This document shows positions 24,662-33,660 of a stretch of DNA of 64,000 nucleotides, piece by piece. Each line of letters begins with the position of its first letter. Within the stretch, counting starts at the first letter, position 1. The DNA lies in assembly GCA_002281855.1 (NCBI GenBank), contig NCHQ01000030.1, forward strand, positions 60,526 to 124,525. Reading direction: 5' to 3'. Below the pieces are notes generated by a model that saw only the letters and a list, made by a program, of their open reading frames with translations, ran no database searches and was not told the DNA's origin. A program made the position numbers and the translations under genes. Origin of the DNA: Rhodospirillales bacterium 24-66-33. Its GTDB lineage: Bacteria > Pseudomonadota > Alphaproteobacteria > Reyranellales > Reyranellaceae.

Positions 24662-24676
24662 CCGCCCACAGGGCGG
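24662..24676. terminator. short GC hairpin after ahcY
   Basis: CCGCCC-ACA-GGGCGG forms a perfect 6-bp stem 12 bp after the ahcY stop, with no T-run. It precedes the stronger terminator at 24699 and may just stabilise the mRNA end. Confidence 0.35.
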
Positions 24677-24698
24677 GCCAGGGTGGCTGCATGCTAAG

Positions 24699-24726
24699 AG
24701 TCGGCATCGAAAGATGCCGACTTTTT
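24699..24726 (+). terminator. intrinsic terminator of ahcY overlapping the tsaE start codon
   Basis: AGTCGGCATC, a GAAA tetraloop, and the exact complement GATGCCGACT are followed by TTTTTCTTT. This is a textbook Rho-independent terminator 48 bp after ahcY. Its 3' arm contains the ATG of tsaE (24714), and the T-run encodes the Phe at residue 4. Transcripts entering from ahcY should mostly stop here. Confidence 0.75.
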
Positions 24727-25157
24727 CTTTGCCCCTTCCCGATGAGGCCGCGACCGAGCGGCTGGGCGCAGCATTGGCTGCCCGCCTGCAGCCGCGCGAC
24801 GTCGTGGCGCTGGAAGGCGGCCTCGGCGCCGGCAAGACGACCCTCGCACGCGCCTTGCTGCGTGCCGCCGCCGGAGATCCGGCCCTGATCGTCCCCAGCC
24901 CCACCTTCACGCTCGTCGAGGTCTACGAGACCGCTCGCGGCATCTTCTGGCATTTCGACCTCTATCGCCTGGAAGAGCCCGAACAGGTCTTTGAACTGGG
25001 CTGGGAAGAGGCGCGCGCCGACGGCGTGATCCTGGTCGAATGGGCCGAGCGGCTTGGCCCGCTTCTGCCGCGCGAGCGGCTCAACGTCAGCCTGTCGGTC
25101 GAGGGCGAGGGCCGGCGCGCGATCTTGGAAGGAGACTCCCGTTTTGGCGAAATCTGA
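24714..25157 (+). CDS. tsaE: tRNA threonylcarbamoyladenosine biosynthesis ATPase TsaE
   Basis: 147 residues. The P-loop is GGLGAGKT at 35-42, then SPTFTLVEVYE, the W-H-F-D-L-Y-R-L segment FWHFDLYRLEEPEQ, and LVEWAERLGPLLP. TsaE powers the TsaBD complex that makes t6A37 in ANN-decoding tRNAs and is essential in many bacteria. The ATG at 24714 is needed for the first beta-strand (PTFSLPLPD), and no other good start exists. That ATG lies inside the terminator hairpin of ahcY. The end overlaps the amgK start by 14 nt. Confidence 0.95.
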   Translation: MPTFSLPLPDEAATERLGAALAARLQPRDVVALEGGLGAGKTTLARALLRAAAGDPALIVPSPTFTLVEVYETARGIFWHFDLYRLEEPEQVFELGWEEARADGVILVEWAERLGPLLPRERLNVSLSVEGEGRRAILEGDSRFGEI

Positions 25158-26151
25158 ACGCGACCGGCTGCGCGCCGAGTTCGTGAATCGCGCCGGCTGG
25201 GGCGATGCCGGCGAACGCCTGCTGGCGGGCGACGCCTCGTTCCGCAAGTACTTCCGCCTGACCCGGCCGCGCGGCTCGGCGGTCGTCATGGACGCCCCGC
25301 CGCCGCAGGAGGACGTACGGCCCTTCGTGCGGATCGGCCGGCACCTGATCGCGCTCGGCCTCAGCGCGCCGGAGATTCTCGCGGAGGATGTCGAGCAGGG
25401 CTTCCTGCTGCTGGAGGATTTCGGCGACGACACCTATGCACGCGTGCTGGCGGCGGGCGGTGACGAGGGCGAACTCTACGGCCGGGCAACCGATGTGCTG
25501 GTCCAGATCCATCGCGCCGGCGAGCGCAGCCTGCTGCCTGGCCTCGGTGCCTATGCCGGCGATGCGCTGATCGAGGCCGCGATGCTGCTGCCGGAATGGT
25601 ACCTGCAGGAAGCAACCGGCATACCGACACCGCCCGAGGAAACCGCGCGCTACGTCGCGGCGTGGCACGCGTGCCTGGCAGCCCTTCCCGCCACGGCCGA
25701 GACGCTGCTGCTGCGCGACTATCACCAGGACAATCTCCTGTGGCTGCCGGCACGCCCCGGCGTAAAGGCCTGCGGCCTGCTCGATTTCCAGGACGCGCAG
25801 CGCGGCCATCCGTCCTACGATCTCGTGTCGCTGATCGAGGATGCGCGCCGCGACGTGGCGCCCGAGGTCCATGCCGCCTGCCTCGACCGCTATGTCGGCG
25901 AGGCCGGGATCGCTGACGCGGCGGGTTTCCGCACCGGCTTCGCGCTGATGGCCGCGCAACGCCATGCCCGCATCATCGGGCTTTTCGTCCGCCTGCTGCG
26001 GCGCGACGGTAAGCCCGACTATCTGCGCCATCTGCCGCGCGTGTGGCGCATGTTCGAGCGCGCCCTGCAGCACGAGGCGCTGTCACCCCTGCGCGCCTGG
26101 GTCGACCGCACCCTGCCGCCGGAGCTGCGCCGCATCGGAGCAGGTTCGTGA
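25144..26151 (+). CDS. amgK: aminoglycoside-phosphotransferase-fold sugar kinase, probable N-acetylmuramate/N-acetylglucosamine anomeric kinase
   Basis: 335 residues with a kinase fold of the APH class: ATP-binding lobe (GDASFRKYFRLTRP, VVMDAPPP), catalytic loop LLRDYHQDNLLW and metal-binding LLDFQDAQRGHPSYDL. AmgK phosphorylates MurNAc and GlcNAc at the anomeric position in the recycling route that bypasses de novo UDP-MurNAc synthesis. The next gene encodes the matching uridylyltransferase, which supports the call. The start is TTG at 25144 with GGAGA eight bases upstream, overlapping tsaE. Stop and next start overlap in GTGA. Confidence 0.85.
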   Translation: MAKSERDRLRAEFVNRAGWGDAGERLLAGDASFRKYFRLTRPRGSAVVMDAPPPQEDVRPFVRIGRHLIALGLSAPEILAEDVEQGFLLLEDFGDDTYARVLAAGGDEGELYGRATDVLVQIHRAGERSLLPGLGAYAGDALIEAAMLLPEWYLQEATGIPTPPEETARYVAAWHACLAALPATAETLLLRDYHQDNLLWLPARPGVKACGLLDFQDAQRGHPSYDLVSLIEDARRDVAPEVHAACLDRYVGEAGIADAAGFRTGFALMAAQRHARIIGLFVRLLRRDGKPDYLRHLPRVWRMFERALQHEALSPLRAWVDRTLPPELRRIGAGS

Positions 26152-26840
26152 TCCGCAGCGCAATGATCCTGGCGGCCGGCCGCGGCGAGCGCATGCGGCC
26201 GCTCACCGATTCGACGCCCAAGCCGCTGATCCCCGTCGCCGGTCGTTCGATGCTCGAACGCTCCCTGGATCGCCTGCAACGCACCGGCGTCCAGAACATC
26301 GTCGTGAACGTTCATCACCTGGGCAGCCAGATCGCCGACCGGCTGGGCGGCCGCGTACGCATCATCCGCGAGGATCATCTTCTTGAAACCGGCGGCAGCG
26401 TCCGCAACGCCCTTCCCCTGCTGGGCAACGCGCCCTTCTTCGTGCTGAACGGCGACGGGCTGTGGCGCGACGGACCGGAATCGATGATGGGACGTCTCGC
26501 GGCCGCCTGGAATCCCGACCGCATGGACGCGTTGCTGCTGCTGCATCCGCGCGCCACCGCGTACGGTTGCGAGGAAAAGGATCGCGGCGACTACTATCTC
26601 GAGCCCGATGGTCGCGTCCGCCATCGCGGCACGGCCGAGACGGCGCCCTACATGTTCGCCAGTGTCTCCGTCTGCGATTCGCGCCTGTTCAACGGCTCGC
26701 CCGAAGGCCCCTTCTCGCTCCTGAAGCTGTGGACCCGCGCCGAGCAGGCCGGCCGGCTGCAAGGCCTGGTGCATGACGGCGACTGGTTCCACGTCGGCAC
26801 GCCATCGGCGCTCGCCGAGGCGGAACGCGTGCTGGGATGA
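26148..26840 (+). CDS. murU: nucleotidyltransferase, probable N-acetylmuramate 1-phosphate uridylyltransferase
   Basis: 230 residues of the sugar-phosphate nucleotidyltransferase fold. The signature MILAAGRGERMRPLTDSTPKPLIPVAGR lies at the start, with LNGDGLW as the metal-binding aspartate motif and HVGTP near the end. Alone the fold does not fix the substrate; the coupled amgK upstream points to MurNAc-1-phosphate plus UTP giving UDP-MurNAc. GTG start overlapping the amgK stop. The end overlaps addB by 4 nt (ATGA). Confidence 0.85.
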   Translation: MIRSAMILAAGRGERMRPLTDSTPKPLIPVAGRSMLERSLDRLQRTGVQNIVVNVHHLGSQIADRLGGRVRIIREDHLLETGGSVRNALPLLGNAPFFVLNGDGLWRDGPESMMGRLAAAWNPDRMDALLLLHPRATAYGCEEKDRGDYYLEPDGRVRHRGTAETAPYMFASVSVCDSRLFNGSPEGPFSLLKLWTRAEQAGRLQGLVHDGDWFHVGTPSALAEAERVLG

Positions 26841-29785
26841 AAGGCGTCTTCACCATCGCCACGGAGCGTCGCTTCGCCGACGAGCTGGCGCGGGTGGTGC
26901 TGGCCGAGCACGGGGGCGATCCGCTGGCCCTTGCCGATGTGCTGATCCTCGTGCCGACGCGGCGTTCCGTACGCGCGCTGCGCGAAGCCTTCCTGCGCGC
27001 CGCCGACGGCACGCCCACGATCCTGCCGCGCATGGCGCCGCTCGGTGATGTCGACGACGGCGAATGGGAGATCGCCTCGGGCGAGGGCGATGCGCTCACC
27101 CTGCCGCCCGCCATCGATCCCGCGGAGCGCGACGCGCTACTGACGCAGCTCGTGGCGGTCTTCAAGGACGACCAGGGCCATCCCATCGCGCAGTCGGCGG
27201 CCCAGGCGCTGAAGCTCGCGCGCGAACTCGGCCGCCTGCTCGACGAACTGGCCATCGAGGGCGTGTCGTTCTCTCAACTCGAAGGGCTGGTCGAAGGCAA
27301 CTTCGCGAGCCACTGGCAGCGCACGCTGAAGTTCCTCGCCATCGTGGGCGAGCACTGGCCGCAGATGCTCGCGGCGCGCGGGCAGATCGACGCCATCGAG
27401 CGGCGCACGCGCGCGATCCGCAACCAGGCCGACCGCTGGCGGGCGCGACCGCCACAGACCCAGGTGATTGCGGCCGGCTCGACCGGCTCGCAGCCCGCGA
27501 CGCGCGACCTGCTCGCGGCGATCGCCGGCTTGCCGCAAGGCGCCGTCGTCCTGCCGGGTCTCGATCGCGACATGGACGAGGCGAGTTGGGCGGCGCTCGA
27601 TCCGTCGCATCCGCAATACGGCCTGCGTGAGCTCCTGGGCGCGCTGGGCGTCGTGCGCGCGGATGTCGAGGAATGGCCGGGCGCCGCGAGTGCCTCTGCC
27701 CGTCACTTCCTCATCACCGAGCTGATGCGGCCGGCGGAGACCAGCGAGTCGTGGAACAGGCCGGAACCCGCGTCGCTGGAACACGTGACCCGCGCCGACT
27801 GCGCCACGCCGCATCAGGAGGCGCTGGTGGTCGCGCTGGCGCTGCGCAGCGTGCTCGACACGCCGGGACGCACGGCCGCGCTCGTGACGCCCGACCGCGC
27901 GCTGGCCCGGCGCGTCGCTGCCGAACTGAAGCGATGGCAGATCGACATCGACGATTCGGCCGGCACGCCGCTGGTGGACACGCCGTCCGCCGCGCTGCTG
28001 CACGCGCTGATCGCCGGGGTCGATGCGGACTTTGCGCCGGTCGAGCTGCTGGCACTCCTCAAGCATCCACTCTGCATCCTGGGCCTCGACCGCGCCTTCG
28101 TGCTCGCCGCGACGCGACGACTCGACCGCAAGTGTCTGCGCGGCCTCAAGCCGACGCCGGGATTGCCGTCGATCCGCGCCCGCGTCGACGAAGCGAAATT
28201 CGGCGATCCCGGCGATCGCGCCGCCGTGAAGATGCTGCTCGACCGACTCGACGAAGCGACGCGGCCCCTCGTCGAGCTGATGCAGGGCGACGCCGAGCCC
28301 GATGCGCTGCTTGCCGCCACGATCGCCGCCGCCGAGAAAATCTCACCGCCCGAGACGTTGTGGTCGGGCGATGCGGGCAGTGCGCTGGCAGACGCGCTGG
28401 GGCGCCTGCGCACCGCCTGGGCCAATCGTCCCGCGATCGCATCCGGCGAATGGCCCGGCCTGTTCGCGGCGATGCTGGAGCTGGAAACGATCCGCCCGGC
28501 CTTCGGACGCCACCCGCGCCTGTCGATCTGGGGACCGCTCGAAGCCCGTCTGCAGCGCGCCGACCTTCTGGTGCTGGGCGGCCTCAACGAAGGCACCTGG
28601 CCACCCGCCGTCGAGACGGGCCCGTGGATCAATCGCCTGATGCGCGCCGAGCTCGGCCTACAGCAGCCCGAACGGCGGATCGGCCTCTCGGCGCACGATT
28701 TCGTGGCGGCCCTCGGCGCCGAGCGGGTGCTGCTGACACGCGCGGAACGCGAAGGCGGCGCACCCACCGTGCCGTCGCGCTGGCTGGCGCGGCTCGATGC
28801 GCTGTTCGGCTATGAGCCCGGCGGCAACGCACCGGTGCCGGAATACATCCAGCGCGGCCGTCACAGCTTCCTCGCCTGGGCCGAGGCGATCGACCGGCCG
28901 GATACCTACGCGCCATGGCCGCGCCCCGAACCGCGTCCGCCGGTCGAAGCGCGGCCCACGAGGCTCTCGGTTTCGAGCATCGAGCAATGGCGGCGCGATC
29001 CCTACGGTCTCTATGCGCGGCGCATCCTCGATCTGAAAGCACTGAAAGCGCTGGAAGAGGAGCTGGGCGCAGCCGATCGCGGCAACGCCCTGCACGACGC
29101 GCTCGACGAGTTCCTGAAAAGGCATCCCTCGGGCGTGCTGCCGCCCGATGCCGTGCGTGAGTTCGAAGCGCTCGGCGAAAAGCATCTCGCCGAGCTGCTG
29201 ACGGCGCCGGCGGAACGCGCCTTCTGGTGGCCGCGCTTCCAGCGCCTCGCGCGCTGGTTCGTCGCTGAGGAAAATGCACGCCGCGCCACCGGCACCCGGC
29301 TACTGGACAGCGAGACGGAGGGGGCGATCACCGTCGGACCGGCGGCACGGCCGCTCCGCATCGAGGCGCGTGCCGACAGGGTCGACGAACTGGAGCGCGG
29401 GGCCTGGGAAGTCATCGACTACAAGACCGGCCGTGTGCCGACAAAGAAAGAACTAGAGGCGCTGTTCGCGCCGCAGCTCCTGCTGGAAGCGGCGATGGCC
29501 GAGCGCGGTGGCTTCGAGAAGATCGACGGCAAGGCGAAGACGGTGCGCCTCTCCTACTGGCAGGCCAACGGCCTCGACGACGGCGGCAAGGTAAGCGAGA
29601 TCGAGGGCAGCGACGAGCTCGTGGCCGAGGTAATGGTGCTGGTCGAGAAGATGGCGGAGCATTTCTCTAACCCCAACACGCCCTATATGGCGCTGCCCTG
29701 GCCAGCGTACGGACCGCACTTCAACGACTACGCCCATCTCGAGCGGATCGCGGAATGGTCGACCGCGGGAGGCGGCGAGGAATGA
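26837..29785 (+). CDS. addB: double-strand break repair protein AddB (alphaproteobacterial type)
   Basis: 982 residues. AddB is the inactive-helicase, active-nuclease partner of AddA in the RecBCD-like enzyme that resects double-strand breaks for RecA loading. The N-terminal part has a degenerate helicase-like region (LILVPTRRSVRALREAFL); the middle contains GGLNEGTWPP; the C-terminal PD-(D/E)xK nuclease shows RIEARADRVDEL and WEVIDYKTGRVP. Immediately upstream of addA with ATGA overlap. Confidence 0.94.
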   Translation: MKGVFTIATERRFADELARVVLAEHGGDPLALADVLILVPTRRSVRALREAFLRAADGTPTILPRMAPLGDVDDGEWEIASGEGDALTLPPAIDPAERDALLTQLVAVFKDDQGHPIAQSAAQALKLARELGRLLDELAIEGVSFSQLEGLVEGNFASHWQRTLKFLAIVGEHWPQMLAARGQIDAIERRTRAIRNQADRWRARPPQTQVIAAGSTGSQPATRDLLAAIAGLPQGAVVLPGLDRDMDEASWAALDPSHPQYGLRELLGALGVVRADVEEWPGAASASARHFLITELMRPAETSESWNRPEPASLEHVTRADCATPHQEALVVALALRSVLDTPGRTAALVTPDRALARRVAAELKRWQIDIDDSAGTPLVDTPSAALLHALIAGVDADFAPVELLALLKHPLCILGLDRAFVLAATRRLDRKCLRGLKPTPGLPSIRARVDEAKFGDPGDRAAVKMLLDRLDEATRPLVELMQGDAEPDALLAATIAAAEKISPPETLWSGDAGSALADALGRLRTAWANRPAIASGEWPGLFAAMLELETIRPAFGRHPRLSIWGPLEARLQRADLLVLGGLNEGTWPPAVETGPWINRLMRAELGLQQPERRIGLSAHDFVAALGAERVLLTRAEREGGAPTVPSRWLARLDALFGYEPGGNAPVPEYIQRGRHSFLAWAEAIDRPDTYAPWPRPEPRPPVEARPTRLSVSSIEQWRRDPYGLYARRILDLKALKALEEELGAADRGNALHDALDEFLKRHPSGVLPPDAVREFEALGEKHLAELLTAPAERAFWWPRFQRLARWFVAEENARRATGTRLLDSETEGAITVGPAARPLRIEARADRVDELERGAWEVIDYKTGRVPTKKELEALFAPQLLLEAAMAERGGFEKIDGKAKTVRLSYWQANGLDDGGKVSEIEGSDELVAEVMVLVEKMAEHFSNPNTPYMALPWPAYGPHFNDYAHLERIAEWSTAGGGEE

Positions 29786-32700
29786 GCGACGTGCTCGATG
29801 CCATCGCCCTGGCGACCGATGCGCAGCGGCGCGCCACCACGCCCGATCATTCCGCCTGGGTCGTGGCCAATGCCGGCACCGGCAAGACGAAGGTCCTCAC
29901 CGACCGCGTGACGCGGCTGCTGCTCGAAGGCGTCAAACCCGAACGCATCCTCTGCCTCACCTTCACCAAGGCGGCGGCTGCCGAAATGCGCAACCGCCTC
30001 GCCCACCAGCTCGGCCGCTGGGCGCTGGCCGACGAGGCGACGCTCGACACCGGCATCGCCAAGCTGATCGACCGGGCGCCCGATCCGGCGCAGCGCGTCG
30101 TGGCTCGTCGCCTCTTCGCACGTGTGCTCGATGCGCCGGGCGGCATCAACATCCTGACCATCCATGCCTTCTGCCAGGCGTTGCTGAAACGCTTCCCGCT
30201 CGAAGCGGGCGTCGCACCGGGCTTCGATATCCTCGACGAGGCCGAGGCGCAGACGATCCTGCGCCGCGTTCAAAACGAGCAGATGGAAGCTCTGGCACGC
30301 AGCGACGCGCCGCCGGCGCTCGCGGCCGCCCTGGCCCTCGTCGCCGCCAAGGTCTCGATCGCCGAGTACGCCGAGCTGATGACGCGGCTGTTGAGCGAGC
30401 GGGCGTGGCTGCTCACCCGTGTCGTCGACGAGGGCGGCCTCGCGAAACTGCGGGCGCGACTGCGCCGGCAGCTGGAGTGCGAGGGCGCGGCATCGCTCGA
30501 CGAAGCCGCACTGCGCGAAGCGGCGCGGGCCTTGACCGAAGCCGGCGGCAAGACCGATGGGCCGAACGGCCAGACGATCGCTGCCTGGCTGGACGACGGG
30601 CTCGACGATCTCAGTCCCGCCTATCGAGGCGTGTTCTTCACCGACAAGGGCCAGGTGCGCAAGACGCTGGCGACCAAGGCGGCGCAGAAGCGCCTGCCCG
30701 GCATCGTCGATGTCCTCCAGGCCGAGGCCGCGCGACTCGAATGCGCCCGCGGGCAGGCGCTCGTCGAACTGACCCTGGCCCTGCTGCGGCTGGGCCTCGA
30801 CATCGCCGACCGCTACACGCGCGCCAAGCGCCGCCGCGCCGTGCTCGACTACGACGATCTGATCGTGGCGACACGCCGCCTGCTGGAGACGGCGGAATCA
30901 GCCGCCTGGGTTCTCTTCAAGCTCGACGGCGGCATCGATCACGTGCTGGTCGACGAGGCGCAGGACACCAATCCCGACCAGTGGGAAGTGATCCGCCGCC
31001 TCACCGAGGAGTTCTTCGTGGGCGAAGGCGCGGTCGGGCGCAGCCGCACCATCTTCGCCGTCGGCGACACCAAGCAGTCGATCTTCGGCTTCCAGCGCGC
31101 CGATCCGCGCAAGCTCGAGGAGATGCGCCTCTGGTTCGACGAGCGCAGCCGCATCGCCGACCGGATGTTCGTGCCGGTCGGCCTCAACGTCTCGTTCCGC
31201 TCGACACCTGCCGTGCTCGATGCCGTCGACTGGGTGTTCGGCGAGGCCGATACGGCGCGCGGTGTCGGTGAGGCCGGGACGGTCCGGCACGTGCCCAGCC
31301 GCAAGAATGAGCCGGGGCGGGTCGAACTCTGGCCCCTGGTCGTGGGCAGCGACGACGAGGCCGATACGGCGGACATCGAAGCCATGGGAAGCGGCACGGC
31401 ACAGGGGCTGCCGCACGAACGGCTGGCACGATTGATCGCCGCGCACGCCAAGCAACTGATCGGCACGGAGCGTCGCGCACGCGATGGTGAGACGCTGCAC
31501 GCCGGCCACTTCATGGTGCTGGTGAGGCGGCGCAACGAGTTCGTCAATGCGCTGGTGAGGGCGCTGAAGCGCGAGGGCGTCGAGGTCGCGGGTGTCGACC
31601 GGCTGAACCTCGGCCAGGAGCTCGCCATCCAGGATCTGCTGGCAATGGCGCGCTTCGTCCTGCTGCCGCAGGACGATCTCAATCTCGCGGCCCTGCTGAA
31701 GTCGCCGCTGATCGGGCTCGACGAGGACCAGCTCTTCAGCCTGGCCTGGAAGCGGCCCGGCCATCTGTGGCGCGCCCTGCGCGAACGCGCGGCCACGGCG
31801 CCCTTCGCGGCGGCTTACGCGATCCTCGCCGACTGGCTGAAGCGCGCCGACTACGACACGCCTTTCGATTTCTTCGCCCGTGCGCTCGGCCCGCAGGGCG
31901 GCCGGCGGCGGCTGATGGAGCGGCTGGGCCGCGAGGCCTCCGATCCGATCGACGAGCTGCTGGCGCGCGCACTGCAGTACCAGGGGATCGAGGGCGGCTC
32001 GCTGCAGGGTTTCCTGCGCTGGTTCGAGACGGGGGGCGGTGAGATCAAGCGCGACCTCGACCAGAACCGGCGGCGCGAGTTGCGCATCCTGACGGTGCAC
32101 GCCTCGAAGGGCCTGCAGGCGCCGATCGTCTACCTGCCCGACACGACGCGGGTACCGCAGAACCGCGAGCGCCTGCTGGCCGGCACTGACGACGAAGCCC
32201 GGCTCTGGCTGCCGCGCACCGACGATGCCAACGAGGCTGCGCGCAGCTGGCGCAGCGAAATCCACGGCCGCACCCTGGAGGAACAGAACCGCCTGCTGTA
32301 CGTCGCCATGACGCGCGCCGAGGACCGGCTCTATGTCGGCGGCTGGACCGGCACCCGCAAGGCCGATCGCGGCTGCTGGTACGAACGGATCGAGGCCGGC
32401 CTGCGCGCCAGCACGGAGGCCGCGATACCCGACGACTCGCCGGCCCGCGTGCGCGCTATGGCGAAGACCTTCGACTTTACGTCGCTTCTGCCGGACGAGG
32501 GCTGGGCGGGCGACGGCTTCGAGCTCGCGAACGAAGGCCATATCGTCGAAGCCGAGCAGCCCGAGCTGCCGATTGCCGACGAGGCGCCGCTGCCGGACTG
32601 GTGGAGCGAGCCGGCGCCGGGCGAACCCGATCCGCCGACGCCGCTCGCGCCCTCGCAGCCTCTGCCCGACGAGGCCGCCGCCGCGCCGCGCGCCTACAGT

Positions 32701-33243
32701 CCGCTGATCGTCGACGATCCACGGCGCTGGCAGCGCGGCCTGCTGTTGCATGATCTGCTGCGCCATCTCCCCGGCCTGCCGGCGGCGCAGCGCGGTGAGG
32801 CGGCTCGCCGCTTCCTGGCGCAGCCGGCGCACGGGCTCTCGCCCGAAGACATCGAGCAATGGGCGAGCGAAGCGCTCGCCGTCACCGAGGCGACGGCGCA
32901 CGCCGCGTTGTTCGCTCCAGGGTCGCGCGCGGAAGTGCCGTTGATCGGCACCCTGCAGACGCCGCGCGGCACCTTCACGGTGAGCGGCCAGGTCGATCGT
33001 CTGGCCATCTTGGACACGGAAGTCCTGATCGTCGACTACAAGACCAACCGCCCGCCGCCGGACTCGGCCGAGGGCGTGGCGCTGGTCTATCGCCGCCAGC
33101 TCGCGCTCTATCGCGCCCTGCTCCAGCGCATTTATCCCGGCCGGCGGGTGAGAGCCTTCCTGCTCTGGACAGCGGCCCCCCGGCTGATGGAGATCTCAGA
33201 AGAAACCCTAGACAAATCAATGCCTTATGCTGCCGCATCTTGA
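29782..33243 (+). CDS. addA: double-strand break repair helicase-nuclease AddA
   Basis: 1153 residues of the UvrD/Rep superfamily. The Walker A motif ANAGTGKTKVL is at about 29-39, LCLTFTKAAAAEM follows, the DEAQ-type box is VLVDEAQDTNPDQWE, and later helicase motifs include FAVGDTKQSIFGFQRAD, TVHASKGLQAPIVYLP and LLYVAMTRAEDRLYVGG. The C-terminal nuclease domain has VSGQVDRLAI and VLIVDYKTNRPP. It unwinds and cuts DNA ends with AddB. The start at 29782 is fixed by the 4-nt overlap with addB. Confidence 0.95.
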   Translation: MSDVLDAIALATDAQRRATTPDHSAWVVANAGTGKTKVLTDRVTRLLLEGVKPERILCLTFTKAAAAEMRNRLAHQLGRWALADEATLDTGIAKLIDRAPDPAQRVVARRLFARVLDAPGGINILTIHAFCQALLKRFPLEAGVAPGFDILDEAEAQTILRRVQNEQMEALARSDAPPALAAALALVAAKVSIAEYAELMTRLLSERAWLLTRVVDEGGLAKLRARLRRQLECEGAASLDEAALREAARALTEAGGKTDGPNGQTIAAWLDDGLDDLSPAYRGVFFTDKGQVRKTLATKAAQKRLPGIVDVLQAEAARLECARGQALVELTLALLRLGLDIADRYTRAKRRRAVLDYDDLIVATRRLLETAESAAWVLFKLDGGIDHVLVDEAQDTNPDQWEVIRRLTEEFFVGEGAVGRSRTIFAVGDTKQSIFGFQRADPRKLEEMRLWFDERSRIADRMFVPVGLNVSFRSTPAVLDAVDWVFGEADTARGVGEAGTVRHVPSRKNEPGRVELWPLVVGSDDEADTADIEAMGSGTAQGLPHERLARLIAAHAKQLIGTERRARDGETLHAGHFMVLVRRRNEFVNALVRALKREGVEVAGVDRLNLGQELAIQDLLAMARFVLLPQDDLNLAALLKSPLIGLDEDQLFSLAWKRPGHLWRALRERAATAPFAAAYAILADWLKRADYDTPFDFFARALGPQGGRRRLMERLGREASDPIDELLARALQYQGIEGGSLQGFLRWFETGGGEIKRDLDQNRRRELRILTVHASKGLQAPIVYLPDTTRVPQNRERLLAGTDDEARLWLPRTDDANEAARSWRSEIHGRTLEEQNRLLYVAMTRAEDRLYVGGWTGTRKADRGCWYERIEAGLRASTEAAIPDDSPARVRAMAKTFDFTSLLPDEGWAGDGFELANEGHIVEAEQPELPIADEAPLPDWWSEPAPGEPDPPTPLAPSQPLPDEAAAAPRAYSPLIVDDPRRWQRGLLLHDLLRHLPGLPAAQRGEAARRFLAQPAHGLSPEDIEQWASEALAVTEATAHAALFAPGSRAEVPLIGTLQTPRGTFTVSGQVDRLAILDTEVLIVDYKTNRPPPDSAEGVALVYRRQLALYRALLQRIYPGRRVRAFLLWTAAPRLMEISEETLDKSMPYAAAS

Positions 33244-33330
33244 CTCGGGGGGCGTGCGTTCCTAGCTTCTGGGCCAAGGGCGGCGCCGGTCCCATCGACC
33301 GGCCTGTAAGTGTTTTTGGGAGAACCCGCG

Positions 33331-33648
33331 ATGACCGTCAAAGCAACCGATGCTTCCTTCGAAGAGGAAGTCCTGAAGTCCGACACGCCCGTCCTCGTCG
33401 ACTTCTGGGCCGAGTGGTGCGGCCCCTGCCGCATGATCGGCCCGTCGCTCGAGGACATCGCCAAGGATATGGACGGCAAGCTCAAGGTCGTGAAGGTCAA
33501 CATCGACGAGAACCCGATGGTGCCGACGCGCTACGGCGTGCGGTCGATCCCGACCCTGCTGCTGTTCAAGAACGGCCAGGTCGCCGCCACCAAGATCGGC
33601 GCCGAGCCGAAGCAGAAGCTGGTGAGCTGGATCAACACCGTCGTTTGA
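33331..33648 (+). CDS. trxA: thioredoxin
   Basis: 105 residues, a single thioredoxin domain with the W-C-G-P-C active site (C30 and C33) in DFWAEWCGPCRMIGP and the conserved cis-proline in RSIPTLLLFKNG. It is the general cytosolic disulfide reductant. GGGAGA lies nine bases before the ATG at 33331. It follows addA after about 90 bp, a neighbourhood common in Alphaproteobacteria, and converges with folC. Confidence 0.96.
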   Translation: MTVKATDASFEEEVLKSDTPVLVDFWAEWCGPCRMIGPSLEDIAKDMDGKLKVVKVNIDENPMVPTRYGVRSIPTLLLFKNGQVAATKIGAEPKQKLVSWINTVV

Positions 33649-33660
33649 TCGGCGCCCGAC

